From Diabrotica undecimpunctata (taxonomy: Eukaryota; Arthropoda; Insecta; Coleoptera; Chrysomelidae): 64,000 bases of DNA. A program made the position numbers and the translations under genes. Where the stretch lies: the NCBI RefSeq assembly GCF_040954645.1, contig NC_092804.1, positions 144,035,108-144,099,107 on the forward strand, written 5' to 3'. This document shows positions 43,380 through 54,689 of this stretch, piece by piece (positions within the stretch are counted from its first letter, which is position 1; each line of letters starts with the position of its first letter). The notes under the pieces were generated by a model that saw nothing but the letters and a program-made list of their open reading frames with translations, had not been told where the DNA came from and ran no database searches.

Positions 43380-43560
43380 GAGATGGGAGCGTGTGTCTCG
43401 GTGTTATTAATTCCAAGAAGTATTCGTTGAACCTGTATTTAGTCTCTGAAATAATATCCCGTCCAATACGGGCGTTAAAATCGCCTAACACAATTATTTG
43501 ATCATCTGATGGAAGGCTCTCAACAATTTCCTGAAGTTGCTCATACAGAATTTATAATAA
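43380..43560 (-). pseudogene. RTE LINE endonuclease fragment
   Basis: Minus strand YEQLQEIVESLPSDDQIIVL, GDFNARIGRDIISETKYRFN. GDFNARIG is the diagnostic motif of the apurinic-type endonuclease of RTE-like LINEs. Only about 60 residues remain. Confidence 0.85.
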
Positions 43561-44044
43561 TATCAAGAGTATTAATGTCGATAGGCTTTCTTGGGTCTTT
43601 GGTCGATAGGATGTTTCTTGATGGAAAATACACTTTTTCTAGAAGTCCACGTAACAAAGATGATTTTGACAAAATACTCAAAATACTACAAAAAATATTG
43701 TACAGGCTTTGGAAACGGGTCAGTCAAAATCCACATTTGTTTTACCGAAGCCTAAATTGTCAAAATTAGTGATATTTTTGATTGAAAACCAACACGGCAC
43801 GTCAAAGTGACACCCAAAATCCCAAAATATCGGAATATGTGGGCAGGATTTTTGGGTAATCATAATCCAAGATTAGTTTTTTTAAAGAAATGTCAGTTCT
43901 GATTGTGATGGATATTTAAACTTTGTGAATCAAGCTCTGCCAAAAAATCAAAATATTATTCAATTCGATTTTTTGTTGGAACATGAAGGAAGTAATTTTT
44001 CAACAAAGGAAAGGTGATCCTCATTTCCAAGTACTGATAGTCTA
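43561..44044. other. Unassigned DNA
   Basis: A short open frame on the plus strand up to about 43769 has no recognised domain. Confidence 0.4.
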
Positions 44045-44170
44045 AGATCCCACTGCAAGGTCACTATGTTCATAATGTAGTTATTCAAACTCTCATTTTT
44101 AGATACATTTAAGAATAGGAGAAATCATTGATAACAAGTTGCTAGTCAAAAGTGGCCGCAAATAGTTTTA

Positions 44171-44660
44171 ATTCAATTAACGGTAATTAATTTTTAAATA
44201 AAATTTTTATTTCTTTCATTTATTTTTCAAATAAAATACGTTAATCAGCATTACGTATATGCATGTTTTTTATATCAACTTAAAGCTATTTTTTTAATGA
44301 TGATATAAGGTTGCCTAAAAAAATGGTCGCAAATTAGGGTTGCCAGCTGTTAAAAACGCGAGTTATCACAGTTAAAGTAAAATAGAGTTAGCGCACAACA
44401 ACACTGGGTTGACAAGCGATAATATGTATATTATTAACACTATCTATCGACGCATGCTTCAAAAACTCACACAAGTGACACTAGACATGTAAAACCAGTG
44501 GCGTTGCGGCTAGCTCTCTGTTACTTTTATATCATTATATTAAAAAATATCTTTAATTTGACATAAAAAAAGCATATTCACCATGAACAGCGTATTTTAT
44601 TTAAAAAATAAATGAACGAAATAAAATTTTTGTTCAAAAATTAATTACCATTAATTGAAT
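44171..44660. mobile_element. Foldback MITE inside the 2-kb element
   Basis: Ends attcaattaacggtaattaa and ttaattaccattaattgaat are imperfect inverses, and pairing continues inward through aataaaatttttatttc / gaaataaaatttttgttc for about 75 bases and beyond. Confidence 0.8.
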
Positions 44661-45352
44661 CTTATATACTAAAAGGCTAAGCCCTTTTCTTGTGCGCAAT
44701 ACTCCTCCTAAACGGTGATAGATAGGAGAATAATTTTTTCGAATAATTAAACAGATTGTTGAGTAGATTCCCCTAAGGTTTAAAATTTAAAAAATTCGAA
44801 CCGGTTTAAAAATGGCGGCCATAAAATGAATTTTTCCTATAGTAAAGTATAGGAATTTTACAGGTTTCATTCTTCAAAATTTAAAGTCTTTAATGTATTT
44901 TTAAAATATGCCCGCGTCTACTTTTTTCTTATACTTACTGATTGAATTCAGAATTGTATAATATATATAAATATATTAAAATGCATTTCTCATTCAATAT
45001 TATACACAATGCAACCACGCGTCAATTCTCGAATGCTGGAATGCACCAACAAGTGTTTCCACTTAAGGAATAACGATAATGACCACTCAAAATTCGGGAT
45101 CCTCCTGTCTCCGATTTTAATTTATGGGGTCTGTTTTACACTATCTGATGAGTTGGTATTTTTTTATTTTTATGTTTAGTTAGAAAGTATTCTGTTTCCA
45201 ACAAGTGCAGCGTGTGTGAGGTGTTGTGATTGATATTTAGAGATTTAGACTACGTTTTGAGTTTAATACTTGAAGAATTAAATAATGAGGTAAGCATTAC
45301 TTTGTTTTTAATTTATTAGTTAGAAATATATTATTAATTTTGTTGGGAATAA

Positions 45353-45430
45353 GCCACAATTTTACTTTAAATTAGGTTTATTTTAAATAAATAAATAAAA
45401 AATAAACTTATTATAAAGTAAAATTGTGGC
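45353..45430. repeat. 78-bp hairpin (gccacaattttacttta)
   Basis: gccacaattttactttaa pairs with its inverse ttataaagtaaaattgtggc around a central aaataaataaataaa loop. A diverged relative lies at 20377-20538. Confidence 0.85.
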
Positions 45431-45636
45431 GTATTCTCAAAAAAGTGGAACAGTAGGCGGTAGTGTAGACTAGCGCGGAGCATCATACTGTTTTCTGTAT
45501 TTTTTAAATTTAAATATAAATTTAGTTAGTTAGTTAGTTAGAGTTCTCAAACCGACTTCTTTTTCTTAAACGTGGCATTTTACAATCTAAAATATGCAAA
45601 AACAAGTTACTTCCGGTTTTACTTCCTTTTTTTATT

Positions 45637-45825
45637 TAAGAGGGGCGGAGTCTAACAATCATATTGTTTCCGTTTCCTAATGTAAATCTTCCTGAAAATC
45701 CTAAAAAACTACTGTATCGATTTTCAATTTAAAAAAATTGGCGTCGATACAGTTTATTTTTAGGATTTTTGGAACATTTACACCAGGCGACGGAAACGAT
45801 GGATCGTTAGACTCCGCCCCTCTTA
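45637..45825. mobile_element. 189-bp foldback MITE
   Basis: Ends taagaggggcggagtcta and tagactccgcccctctta are exact inverses; the arms pair almost to the centre (tgtatcgattttcaa / ttggcgtcgataca). Confidence 0.92.
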
Positions 45826-46004
45826 AATATCAGCAAAACTTACATCAAAACTCGATGTCGAGTTGGTCCGCTAGTTTTTAAACTATTTCCGGCCACTTTT
45901 TGACTAGTAACCTGTTATCAATATATTCTCCCATTCTTAAATGTATGTAAAAATGTGTGTTTGATAAACTACGTTATGAACGTAGTGTTCTTGCAGTGGG
46001 ATCT

Positions 46005-47340
46005 CGTATTATGATGCGGCAGTTTCTTCATAACAGCTTTTAGAGTCAGTGGATTAATATATATGTCAGTACACTTGACTATATTTTATGCAATTGGATA
46101 CTAAAGTGCTTTATAGTACCATACTAGTTAATACGACAACCGATACGATAAGGGAGATCATTCGGTCAATATATGGAAAGCTGGTATTTTACTAGTACGA
46201 TTGACTTTGGCAAAGTCATGTTAGTCTTTTTTAATTAATTCATTATTTATAATTGATTAATTAATTCATCATTCCACAAATCGCTTCCACTGCTGGGCAT
46301 AGTACTCCCTCACTCTCTTCCAATGTTACTCTACACTCTACTCTACACTTCCATTAATTAATTATTACAGTATAATTAAGTATTTACTATCTTTAATTTG
46401 AATTACCTACAATTTCAGTTAAAAATATATTTATTTTGACGTTTCAACCACTTCCTAAATCATTTAATTGTATGTAAACTTTATATATCTAGTACCTTCA
46501 ATTCCTACATATTTCCGAATAATATAAAGTGGAATAAAAATGTGCTTAAAATAGTCTAATTTAAAAACGTCTAGAATCCTACGAACGTTCTGGATAAAAG
46601 GATTCATTTTTAAACGAATCTCTATCGCTATCGTCTATCTGAGAAACTCGATTCTGACGTTAATGATATCCAATTAGATTCCTCATAAATTTCTCCAAGC
46701 CAGAAAAACTAACAAAAAGTCCATCAAAGCCCTTCTATGTCTCACATTTCCCAACCAGCGAAAAATAAATCCGCCGATTTCAAAGAGCAATTCGCAGTGT
46801 TGCCAGAGTAATGAATAAATTCGTCTAACTACATAGACAAATATAGAACATCTTAGATACTATCATTCCATGACATCTGTTTCATTTTATTAGTTTAGAT
46901 TCAATAGAATATTATATGCCGTTATAATATAGCTAAGAATCCAAGGGGTTGATGTTATTATTAAAAAAATAATAATAAGAAGCAAAAAATATGCGTTTGA
47001 ATTTTTATACTCAAACCTGATTAAAAAATAGATGACACATACATTAATATACAAATATTCAACATCAAAAAGCAACATGATGTCTTAACAGCATACTCTC
47101 ATGATGAAAATAGATTTAAATATTCTAAACACGTAATGTAGGTACCTACAATATTATTGTCAAAAGTAGGTATAGCCACATACACTCATTAACGCCGCCA
47201 AGATTATTTTCAGGTGGGTGCATCTGCACTACACATACTATTAACCAATATAAAATAAAGAATTATGGGCATATAGTAGTTCGCTCCTTGCGATCAGATT
47301 TTAATACCCTACAGAAAAGGGTCACAAGAAAATTCGCTCC
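46005..47340. other. Unassigned AT-rich DNA
   Basis: Nothing supported. A ctgctgggcatagtact-like string near 46290-46350 resembles text found at the 3' ends of some insect LINEs; this is weak. Confidence 0.4.
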
Positions 47341-47379
47341 GGTCAAATATTTCTTAGAAAAGATAGTTTTAAAATACCT

Positions 47380-47960
47380 TTAGTAGTATATAGTATTCCA
47401 CAGGAATCTTCCTTTATTGTACTCAACTGGACATTTGAGCAAGACTGACCTTGGCAGTTGGTACACGCTGGAGAACACAGCAACTTGATTTTTTCACAGC
47501 CACGTTTGGCACTACAACCTTTTTTGCAATTGCAAAAAATAGTGTTGAGGAGTTTTTCTGTAGCAGGTGGGAGTAAAGTTTTAGTCGGTTCCAGAGTATT
47601 ATCTATAAATTTCCAACCACAATCTTCTGGATTCAGTTGATTGCCTAGCCATGTTTGAACTTGATTGTATACTCGATACAAGTGTTGAATAGCAGATGCC
47701 GATGTTGGAGGAAGACATGATAGTTGTACTTGTTTCTTGTTTCCCGTATTTTTGACAAAGTTAAGTATTGGTATTTATCAATGCAAATAATTTTTTTTTG
47801 GAGCTCCATAAACCTCAAGAAGAAAGCGAATTCCTTTCGCAATTATTGTTTGAGATGTGGAATCAATTTCTGTAAATATTTTAGCGCCATCGCGTCAGTC
47901 AAATCTTTTTTTTATTTTTCGAATAATTTAAATACTGACGTTTTGCCACTTCTAACTTTT
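47380..47960 (-). pseudogene. Cysteine-rich fragment of an uncharacterised insect protein family
   Basis: Minus strand, with two frame changes: AKIFTEIDSTSQTIIAKGIR, FLLEVYGAPKKN, then TGNKKQVQLSCLPPTSASAI, QHLYRVYNQVQTWLGNQLNP, EDCGWKFIDNTLEPTKTLLP, PATEKLLNTIFCNCKKGCSA and CEKIKLLCSPACTNCQGQSC. The order L-P-P-T, Y-x-Q-V-Q-x-W-L-G, W-G-W, P-A-P-x-x-L-L, then a CxCxxxC...C cysteine cluster recurs in many insect hypothetical proteins, from memory of the family. Function is unknown; the Cys cluster could bind zinc. Genome-wide abundance suggests association with a mobile element or multicopy gene. This copy is frameshifted. Confidence 0.65.
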
Positions 47961-48354
47961 AGAAGTTTTAAAAGTTGTTTAAAATGACACATATAAAAAT
48001 ACGAATTTCTGGAAAACCAGAAAAGTTTACCGAAAAGTACTTCAAGAGCGTCAAAAATTTGCTTCAAAATAGCGCAATTAAAGCAAAATAAAATTAGTAG
48101 ATTTTTGTGTTTAATTTTGTAAAGGTAGAAGACTTTATCCCGGATGGTTTTACACTTTTATTGCTTTGTCTCATATATTTTCGAATTAGCACAAATTATT
48201 TCGGTAATTTTTAAAAACAGAAATAATATCAAAATAGCTAACAAAATTCCTTAACCGAATCAAAATTTCTAAATCAGTGACTAACATTTTTCAAAATAGG
48301 GACAAAAATGAAGTGAATCTAATTCTACATTCTGCTGTCTCTTATATAAATATG

Positions 48355-49161
48355 TATAGTATTTTTCATATAAAAATGAGTGCACGTCACAATTTATATA
48401 AAGTGACGTCACTTATTTAAAATTTCCAGAACGTCAATGATAGAGTTCAAATTTTCCTAACACAGCTAATAATACGAAACCCATACGGAACTGCTCGATC
48501 TTTCATAGGCGTCAACATGGTATAATAATCAGAAAAATGTAATCATCATTATATTGGGAATTTTAGAATTGTATTAAATAAATAACCAAAAACATTCGTT
48601 TTTATTAATAATATAAATTTTATTAAATAACTCTTTAAGTCTAATATTCCACAAAATAATAATTTTAATTAAATATATTAGACAATTGTACGCAACTGGT
48701 ACGAAAATACTTCAAATTTTTTGACAGTTTAGCGTGTGGTAAAATTGTTTAAAGTGTTGCTGCTTTTTTAGAGTAAGAATTTTGTTTATGTTTTGATTTC
48801 TTACACAATTTGATCATAATATATTATATATTAATAAATTGTATTTATAAATACATATTAAATTTAGATTAATAGCGTTAAAAACTAATTATTGTTGTGT
48901 ATTGTGATTGTGCTATGCCAAAACAACTAAATAGTCTGTAGAAAGCTGATAGGTTTTCATATAAGATAGATATAAGATTGAACAAGAAATAATGGCGGGA
49001 CGTATTATTAATATATATAGTATATATAGTAGTTTGACAAATAGTTGACATTTTAAAAATTCCTCACTTACTAACTATTCTGATGTTTTGGCAACGCTGT
49101 GGGGTTCTGACGTCGTAAATCTTGAATGACGTGCATGCATTTTTATATGAAAAATACTATA
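48355..49161. mobile_element. 0.8-kb MITE with ~35-bp TIRs
   Basis: tatagtatttttcatataaa and aatgagtgcacgtca on the left are mirrored by tgacgtgcatgcattttta and tatgaaaaatactata on the right. The interior is AT-rich with no transposase. Confidence 0.85.
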
Positions 49162-49661
49162 ACAACCAATATTTTATACAATTTCTAAATAAAATACAAA
49201 AGTCACAGTACTAATTTTGCCCATATTAATTTTTGCTAGAACTTAATAGATAAATACTTAATCCGCTTAACCACGGAAGCGAACTAGTACATAATCGAAA
49301 GGATTTTTTGACTTCGGGAGTGAACCAGTGTACACCGAGAACTATACATGTATAGGTAGGTATTTTCTGGGTGCAGATGCACCCCCTTGCACCATGTCGC
49401 CGACCCCCATGCCAATACACTAGTGAATTAGGTATTGCCTATTAAACAAAAACAAACGGCAAAATCATTCAAAGATAGGAATCTATGTCAAAGCTTGGCT
49501 GAAAAGACAAAGTTAGGCATGAAACCAAGAAATACGGAGAATTCAAACTTAATTTCGTGTATTTGAGTTTCTTCGCATACCGTACTGTCTATCAATTACC
49601 ATTCTTCTACGTCTTCCATATTTTCATGAAATGTCAAGTAATTTTATGCTCCTGTAGTTTA
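49162..49661. other. Unassigned DNA
   Basis: No recognisable gene or repeat boundaries. Confidence 0.4.
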
Positions 49662-50238
49662 AGTTCATTTCAGATGTCCGTGTAGTAAAGGAATGTACTT
49701 GCAGCTATATTGCAAGCATTCATGTATGTTTTAATAATAATAGTCTCCCGTTTTATACCGCTTCGCGGCTTTGGGAGTATAGCAGGGTAGTCTGCTATAT
49801 CTAGGGCCTACGGTATACAAGGAAGGTAACATGGCCAGTGCTACGCTTCAACCGCCTATTATTACCCCTGGTTTTACCCAAGGTACTCATTTTATTCAGG
49901 CTGAGTCAACCTGGGGCCTATAGACATTTTTAAAAATGTCTAGTTGTTCTTGCCGGCGGTAGGATTCGAACTCCGGACCACCGGCATGCGAGGCAAGCAT
50001 CCTACCGCTTGCGCTACGCAGGCCCATGTATGTTTTACACTGGTAAATAAAACCATTATATATATATATATTTTTTTTTATGTATGTTTTACACTGGTAA
50101 ATAAAACCATTATAAGCTCATTAACTATTGTCTAGGAGACTCTTTAAAACCCTTATTACTATGGAACCTATTAAATATGTACTGGTTTTCAAACGGAAAT
50201 TGCACATTCCTTTACTGCACGGACATCTGAAATGAACT
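49662..50238. mobile_element. Foldback MITE interrupted by a SINE
   Basis: agttcatttcagatgtccg with tgtagtaaaggaatgt (49662-49696) is mirrored by acattcctttactgca with cggacatctgaaatgaact (50204-50238), 35 bases with one mismatch. The SINE at 49734-50024 sits between the arms. A ~55-base duplication of tgtatgttttacactgg, aaataaaaccattata follows the SINE. Confidence 0.85.
49721..50037 (-). mobile_element. tRNA-derived SINE with 13-bp target duplication
   Basis: Body 49734-50024, flanked by catgtatgtttta on both sides. Read on the minus strand it starts ggcctgcgtagcgcaagcgg (A box tagcgcaagcgg), then ggagttcgaatcc (B box), a tRNA-like 3' part, a body that includes cctgaataaaatgag and gcactggccatgttacc, and a short (ATT)n tail. 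The split pol III promoter and precise duplication make this a complete, standard SINE. It is not a functional tRNA: it lacks a clean acceptor stem and continues into the SINE body. Confidence 0.92.
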
Positions 50239-50239
50239 A

Positions 50240-50833
50240 TAGTGCATTGTTGAACATCTCTTTTATTTTTGTAAGAAGCACTAATATGCTGATTATCCAT
50301 TGCCTGTTTTTATTTTTTGAGTGATTCAGTTTTTTCCTGTTTGGTATTTACTGCTATACTCTCTCCGTTAGTTCAACTACTGTTTTGTCAAATTTTTCGA
50401 TTAATAAACTATCAAACTATATTTTCGTATAGATTTTAATACGCATCTGCTTTAGTTACTGCTAATTTCGCTTCATTTTTTGCTAACTTTCCTCTTTACC
50501 TTTACTTTTTCTTGAATTTCACCAACAGGTAGGTCTCTTTATTCTGAAACTTGTTTCCTGGGGGTTTTTCGGGTATTTCAATTGAAGTATCTCTAAAATA
50601 CTATGATATTTGATCGAATTGTAGGTACAAGGACTTCCTGCCATGTTCGAGATCATTTTTTGTACTATTTTTGCCCTGCATAGAAATTTTTCCTTAATTT
50701 AGGTATCTTGTAATATCATTTAACATCCACCATTTGACTGTAGTTGTGATTAAGTATTTTCCCAAAATTAATATAAAAATAATGTGTTCCGTATGGTTCC
50801 AACTTAGTGGGACATACCGTATATAGTGCATAT
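50240..50833. other. Unassigned AT-rich DNA
   Basis: No gene or repeat boundary recognised. Confidence 0.4.
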
Positions 50834-51253
50834 ATGTATGCGGTCACTGAATAATTTACACCTTAATTTTTACATTGTAATATTGTAAAATCGCAGTGTT
50901 GTACGGATTTGCTAAATGTCAAAGTGCTTGTCAAAAATTTCGCGCGTACTGAAAAATAAAAAAAAAAGCAATTAAACCTAGACCTAGAATTATGCCTAGA
51001 ATGAATTTGAACAACAAAAACTTATTTCTATAATTTTCCATTTTGTTACATTTTGTAAAAAAGATTTATTTGATTTTGGTTTTTTAATTTTAATCAACCT
51101 ATTCTGTCCGGATCCGCCACTGGTAACGTCACTTTGACGTAAAATATGCGTTTAAACAACAAAGTGGTCTGTGGTTTAAACGAGGTAAAAATTCAAAAAA
51201 TCATCTACTAGATATGTAAGGGTGTAAAATATTTAATGACCGCGGCTGTACAT
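50834..51253. mobile_element. 420-bp MITE with tacagccgcggtca-type ends
   Basis: Left atgtatgcggtcactgaata with atttacacc and right (inverted) atgtacagccgcggtcatta with aatattttacaccc are similar over ~33 bases. The TA context and end sequence suggest a Tc1/mariner-type MITE. Confidence 0.7.
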
Positions 51254-51412
51254 AACGTCGTCAGGTTCTAGGTATTTTTTTTTTAGAATCAAAAATATTC
51301 AGTTGATATAGTTTGAAATACGGAATATTTTTATTTTATAATGGTATTGCGCTGCTTAAAGATAATAAATAACATAATAACTTATTAGTTAGCAATACAA
51401 TAAGAATTTCAA

Positions 51413-51703
51413 CTAAAAAATTTGGCACCCCTGCAACCCCCATGTCCCGAGCATCCACATCCTCCTCCGCCCCTTCCGCCCTTGCCGGAGACAAATCGAT
51501 ACACCGTCATCAAACGTTCCGATAGAGCTCTCATCCCCGATAGCTCTGACATGCACTGGTGGTGACAAATAACCCCGAGGGCAGAGGTCATCCAGGGCAA
51601 TGTGAGGAGTGGGGCGCCAATACGCTGAAAGACCAACACAGACCAATGGGATTAGCGCAATTGCACCAATGAACGTGCTGATCTGCCAGCCGCCACTGTT
51701 CAT
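51413..51703 (-). other. GC-rich patch with a 96-residue open frame, possible foreign DNA
   Basis: Base composition is well above 50% GC, whereas the surroundings are roughly one third GC. The minus-strand frame begins MNSGGWQISTFIGAIALIPL, a short polar start followed by a single hydrophobic segment (about residues 10-28), then ALDDLCPRGYLSPP. A second overlapping frame is also open. Bacterial small membrane-anchored proteins of plasmid or conjugation loci can look like this, so a fragment of bacterial DNA is conceivable; I cannot name a family. A coding role in the insect is not supported. Confidence 0.35.
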
Positions 51704-51719
51704 GAATCAAAGTGGAGGA

Positions 51720-52189
51720 TAGACTGTGACTGACTTTTGTCGGGGTTGCTATGCTGATGCAGTCATGAAGAAGGAAACTTTATTTAATCAAGGGTGAAGA
51801 TTATCTTTATTTGATGTCTAAAGCTTTGGAATGTATACCAAGGCCGTTTGTATTAAATAGAATCTAGTCGAGAGAGGGAAAAAAACAATTTTACACAATT
51901 TAATCTATCCAAGAATAAAATATACCTATCTATGAATATTATAATATTATTCATGTGTTCCACTAATAATTACATATTTACTATAAAGATGTAGATTTAT
52001 TTTGTTAGTAGTTATTGATGAAATTAGCTGTGCGAAGTTTGTGCCTTACGGGATATAATTAAAATAAAAACATTTAATGCAATAAAGATTAAATTTACTT
52101 TTATTATTTTTATTTTGTTATTCTTCATAATATTTCTCTTTTTTTTTAGAAAAACATGTCGATATTTCTAATTATTGCAATCTGGTCAA
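51720..52189. other. Unassigned AT-rich DNA
   Basis: No recognisable feature. Confidence 0.4.
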
Positions 52190-53470
52190 CTGACCAATGA
52201 GTAATTCATCAACTTAATTTATCGACGATTTCCTAAAACGAAGAGGCCACCTAATGGTGTCCTCTTATTATCTATAATAAATATTGTTTAATAACATTGC
52301 TTCGCATTATGCTCTAGTTTCATAAATCTAAACCAACTCGAAGAGTTTTGTTCTTTTGAACCTTCTTTTTATTCCAGTGATGTCAAGAAGCTGTATTGGC
52401 ACACAATTCACATTAGTTACTATGGAGTCACTCTTTGTGATTGGGAGCAGTCTTCTTAATTATTTTATCAAAAGTCTACATGACCAAGTTCCAAGTCCTG
52501 ATGAAGAGCATCTAAAATATGTATTTTTACATCCTTGGCACTTTACTCTGATATCTCTGGATGAAATCTATAGGTATTAGGTACAACCGTTGGCGCAACA
52601 TTAGAGTTAGCAACTAATAATTTATTATGAATGAATGATTTAGAATTTCTGTCCAAATGTTATCCTTTTTACTTTTTAACGCGGTGTTTCTATCGCAATT
52701 TTGTTCTACTGTATCGATTATGTTAACGTTTTTTGTTAATAATGTTTTTACGTTAGGATGAGACTTAATATCATTTAGTCTAACCTGGTATATTTTCAAA
52801 TCTTTTATGTGTGCAGGTAATAGGAGTGATTTGTTTCGTTTAATTTGATTCGCCATTTTCGAGTCAACGAATGAATTTTATTTAGTGAAATCTGCAATTT
52901 TTCAGTCGGTTCTTCTCATACCGCTAAAATGTACCACTGAATTACCTGCGAAGGTAGCAGTCATGTTTCGTTTTAATTCTGGAATTATTATATATGTACA
53001 TCGTATGTACAGAACTGGACCTAATAAGCTCCCTTGTGGTGCTTCAAGTGTAATACGTCTGAAATTTGTGTAAACTTCTTCTTTTATTTTGAAGCATCTA
53101 TCCGAAATAAATTTCTCAGTACTGTTTACGTCAACGTGTTCTTAACTTGTAGTTTGAAGTGCCATGATAAACTTTATTAAAAGCTTGGCTACGCATTAGA
53201 TAGTAAAGTAGACTTTTTATATTCTAAATATTTCTCTTTTGTATGAGTAATTCTTTGTACTTTATCCATTGTGCAATGCTTGTTTCTAAACCCAAATTGA
53301 TGATTTACTATCAGATTTTTTATTTCTATTATTGCCTAAATCTTTTCAAAAACAATTTTCCCAGTTAAACCATTGGGACATATCTTATTCTAATGGCAAC
53401 ATTTATCTCAACTACTGCTTCACGTGATAGGTTTATCAAAATTATTATTATTATCAAAACAGTTCTTCTA
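52190..53470 (-). pseudogene. Jockey-clade LINE reverse transcriptase and 3' UTR
   Basis: On the minus strand, through many stops: HQFGFRNKHCTMDKVQRITH, KKSTLLSNA (start of the family's A-V-F-L-D block), RRITLEAPQGSLLGPVLY (G-V-P-Q-G-S-x-L-G-P), MTATFAGNSVV where the catalytic F-A-D-D has become F-A-G-N, SLTRKWRIKLNETNHS, and at the C-terminus PIQLLDITGIKRRFKRTKLF with ELV and TAG at 52328. The ending equals that of the copy at 1930-2442, so both are one family. The downstream ~140 bases with gtgtcctcttatt are the 3' UTR. Parts of the thumb are missing or unreadable. Confidence 0.82.
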
Positions 53471-53591
53471 AAAACTAAACGTATCGACTGTTTTGCTAAT
53501 GTTCATGCGATTTTTTTCCGTTACGTCAAAAATCACGTTGTAGTGCAAAAAGTTTAGTTATTTAAACTGTTGTCGGTAGCGTTTAACAGCC

Positions 53592-53625
53592 ATATTAAAT
53601 AAGTATTTTTATACTTATTTAATAT
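53592..53625. other. 15-bp perfect hairpin
   Basis: atattaaataagtat, loop tttt, and its exact inverse. It lies just before the Tigger-like repeats. Confidence 0.9.
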
Positions 53626-53629
53626 GCAA

Positions 53630-53780
53630 TAGTCTTTCTTTATAACGATTTCCTATATAACGATAATTTCCCTCTAACGATGAAAATAGTAAACGTTGGT
53701 TGATTCGTCATAAGAACAATGTATTAATTCTTTCTCTATACCGATATCGTTTTTTCTTTATAGCGATGACTTTTCAGGCA
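53630..53780 (+). repeat. tataacgat-rich end of a Tigger-like element
   Basis: Repeated ataacgat, taacgat, taccgat and tagcgat motifs precede the transposase remnant; similar motifs follow it at 54605-54645. Pogo/Tigger termini often contain such motifs. Exact termini were not resolved. Confidence 0.5.
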
Positions 53781-53824
53781 AATGTGTTATTGTGTTTTTG
53801 AAGAAGACTTTTGATGGAATTGGT

Positions 53825-54348
53825 TGGGAACAATGGCAATCTCAAACTAAACGTTCTTGACGCCATCCTAATGATTAGTAAATCCTGTGACGAGGTGACT
53901 AGCAATACGATAAAACATTCCTTTAAGCACGCAGGATGGCTGGAAGATCAGATTGACTGAGGATCAAGATCGTGAACAGCTAACCTGCCGTTAGCTGTTT
54001 GGGCCAAAAACTTTGAACTTCCTATCACCTACGGATCGGAAGAGCTAACAGATTTCGAAGAAGTTAATGAAAATGTCGCTACAACATCCGGACTTTCTGA
54101 CAAGGGCATCCTACAAGCAGTTCTTGTAGTAGAAGAAGAAAACAGTGACCCGGAAGTGGAAGCAGTGCCAGAACCAGCCAGCATTGGGTGCGGCAAAAAT
54201 ACTTCATCGGTTTTTCATCCACCAGGAAGACGATATGAGTGCTGTGGAAGATTCTATGCGTCTTCGGGACAAAGTCAGAGCAATTCTGTTGACAGGGAAA
54301 AGGAAACGGACCAAGGTGGCAGACTTTTTTGTTAATGTAAGCTAAATA
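53825..54348 (+). pseudogene. pogo/Tigger (jerky-like) transposase, C-terminal remnant
   Basis: Starts NGNLKLNVLDAILMISKSCD, EVTSNTIKHSFKHAGWLEDQ, the block after the DDE domain in jerky/CENP-B-like transposases (L-L-D-A-I-x-x-I-x-x-A-W-x-x-V-T-x-x-T-I-x-N-x-F-x-H-A-G-F). It stops, and a later frame holds AAKILHRFFIHQEDDMSAVE, DSMRLRDKVRAILLTGKRKR and TKVADFF, the family's C-terminal tail. The catalytic domain is gone. Confidence 0.83.
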
Positions 54349-54689
54349 TAGGATGTTATCTTTTTTTATACCTTGATGAAAATACTGTACAGTACCATAT
54401 TATTTTGTTATTGTACAGTATACATTTTTTAATTGCACAGTAATTTTTTTTATATTGTATTGCTTATATAATTCTTTAATAAATCTATGTTGTGTACAGT
54501 ATATACAGTGTTAATTCATTTATAATTGTTTTGATCAATTATTTAAATTACAATAGGTGAGCTAGTACAGTATTATTATTATTACAGTAACGATTTTTGT
54601 CTCTCTCTATATAACGATCTCTCCTTATAACGATGAAAATTCCTGGTTTAGTATCTATCGTAGAATGTCTTGAAATTATTATCATATTT

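Larger units (their letters stand above)
44045..46004. mobile_element. 2-kb element with ~130-bp inverted terminal repeats
   Basis: The left arm agatcccactgcaag, cactatgttcataatgtagt, cctagtcaaaa-like text and aagtggccgcaaatagttt (44045-44170) is mirrored on the right (45885-46004), including ttgcagtgggatct, actacgttatgaacgtagtg and aaactatttccggccactttt. No transposase is seen. Several smaller hairpin elements are nested inside, so the core was probably much shorter originally. Confidence 0.85.

Noticed and set aside
49944..50024. Possible tRNA gene on the minus strand
   Set aside because: A and B boxes are good, but the sequence runs straight into a SINE body and is bounded by a 13-bp target duplication; it is a SINE head.
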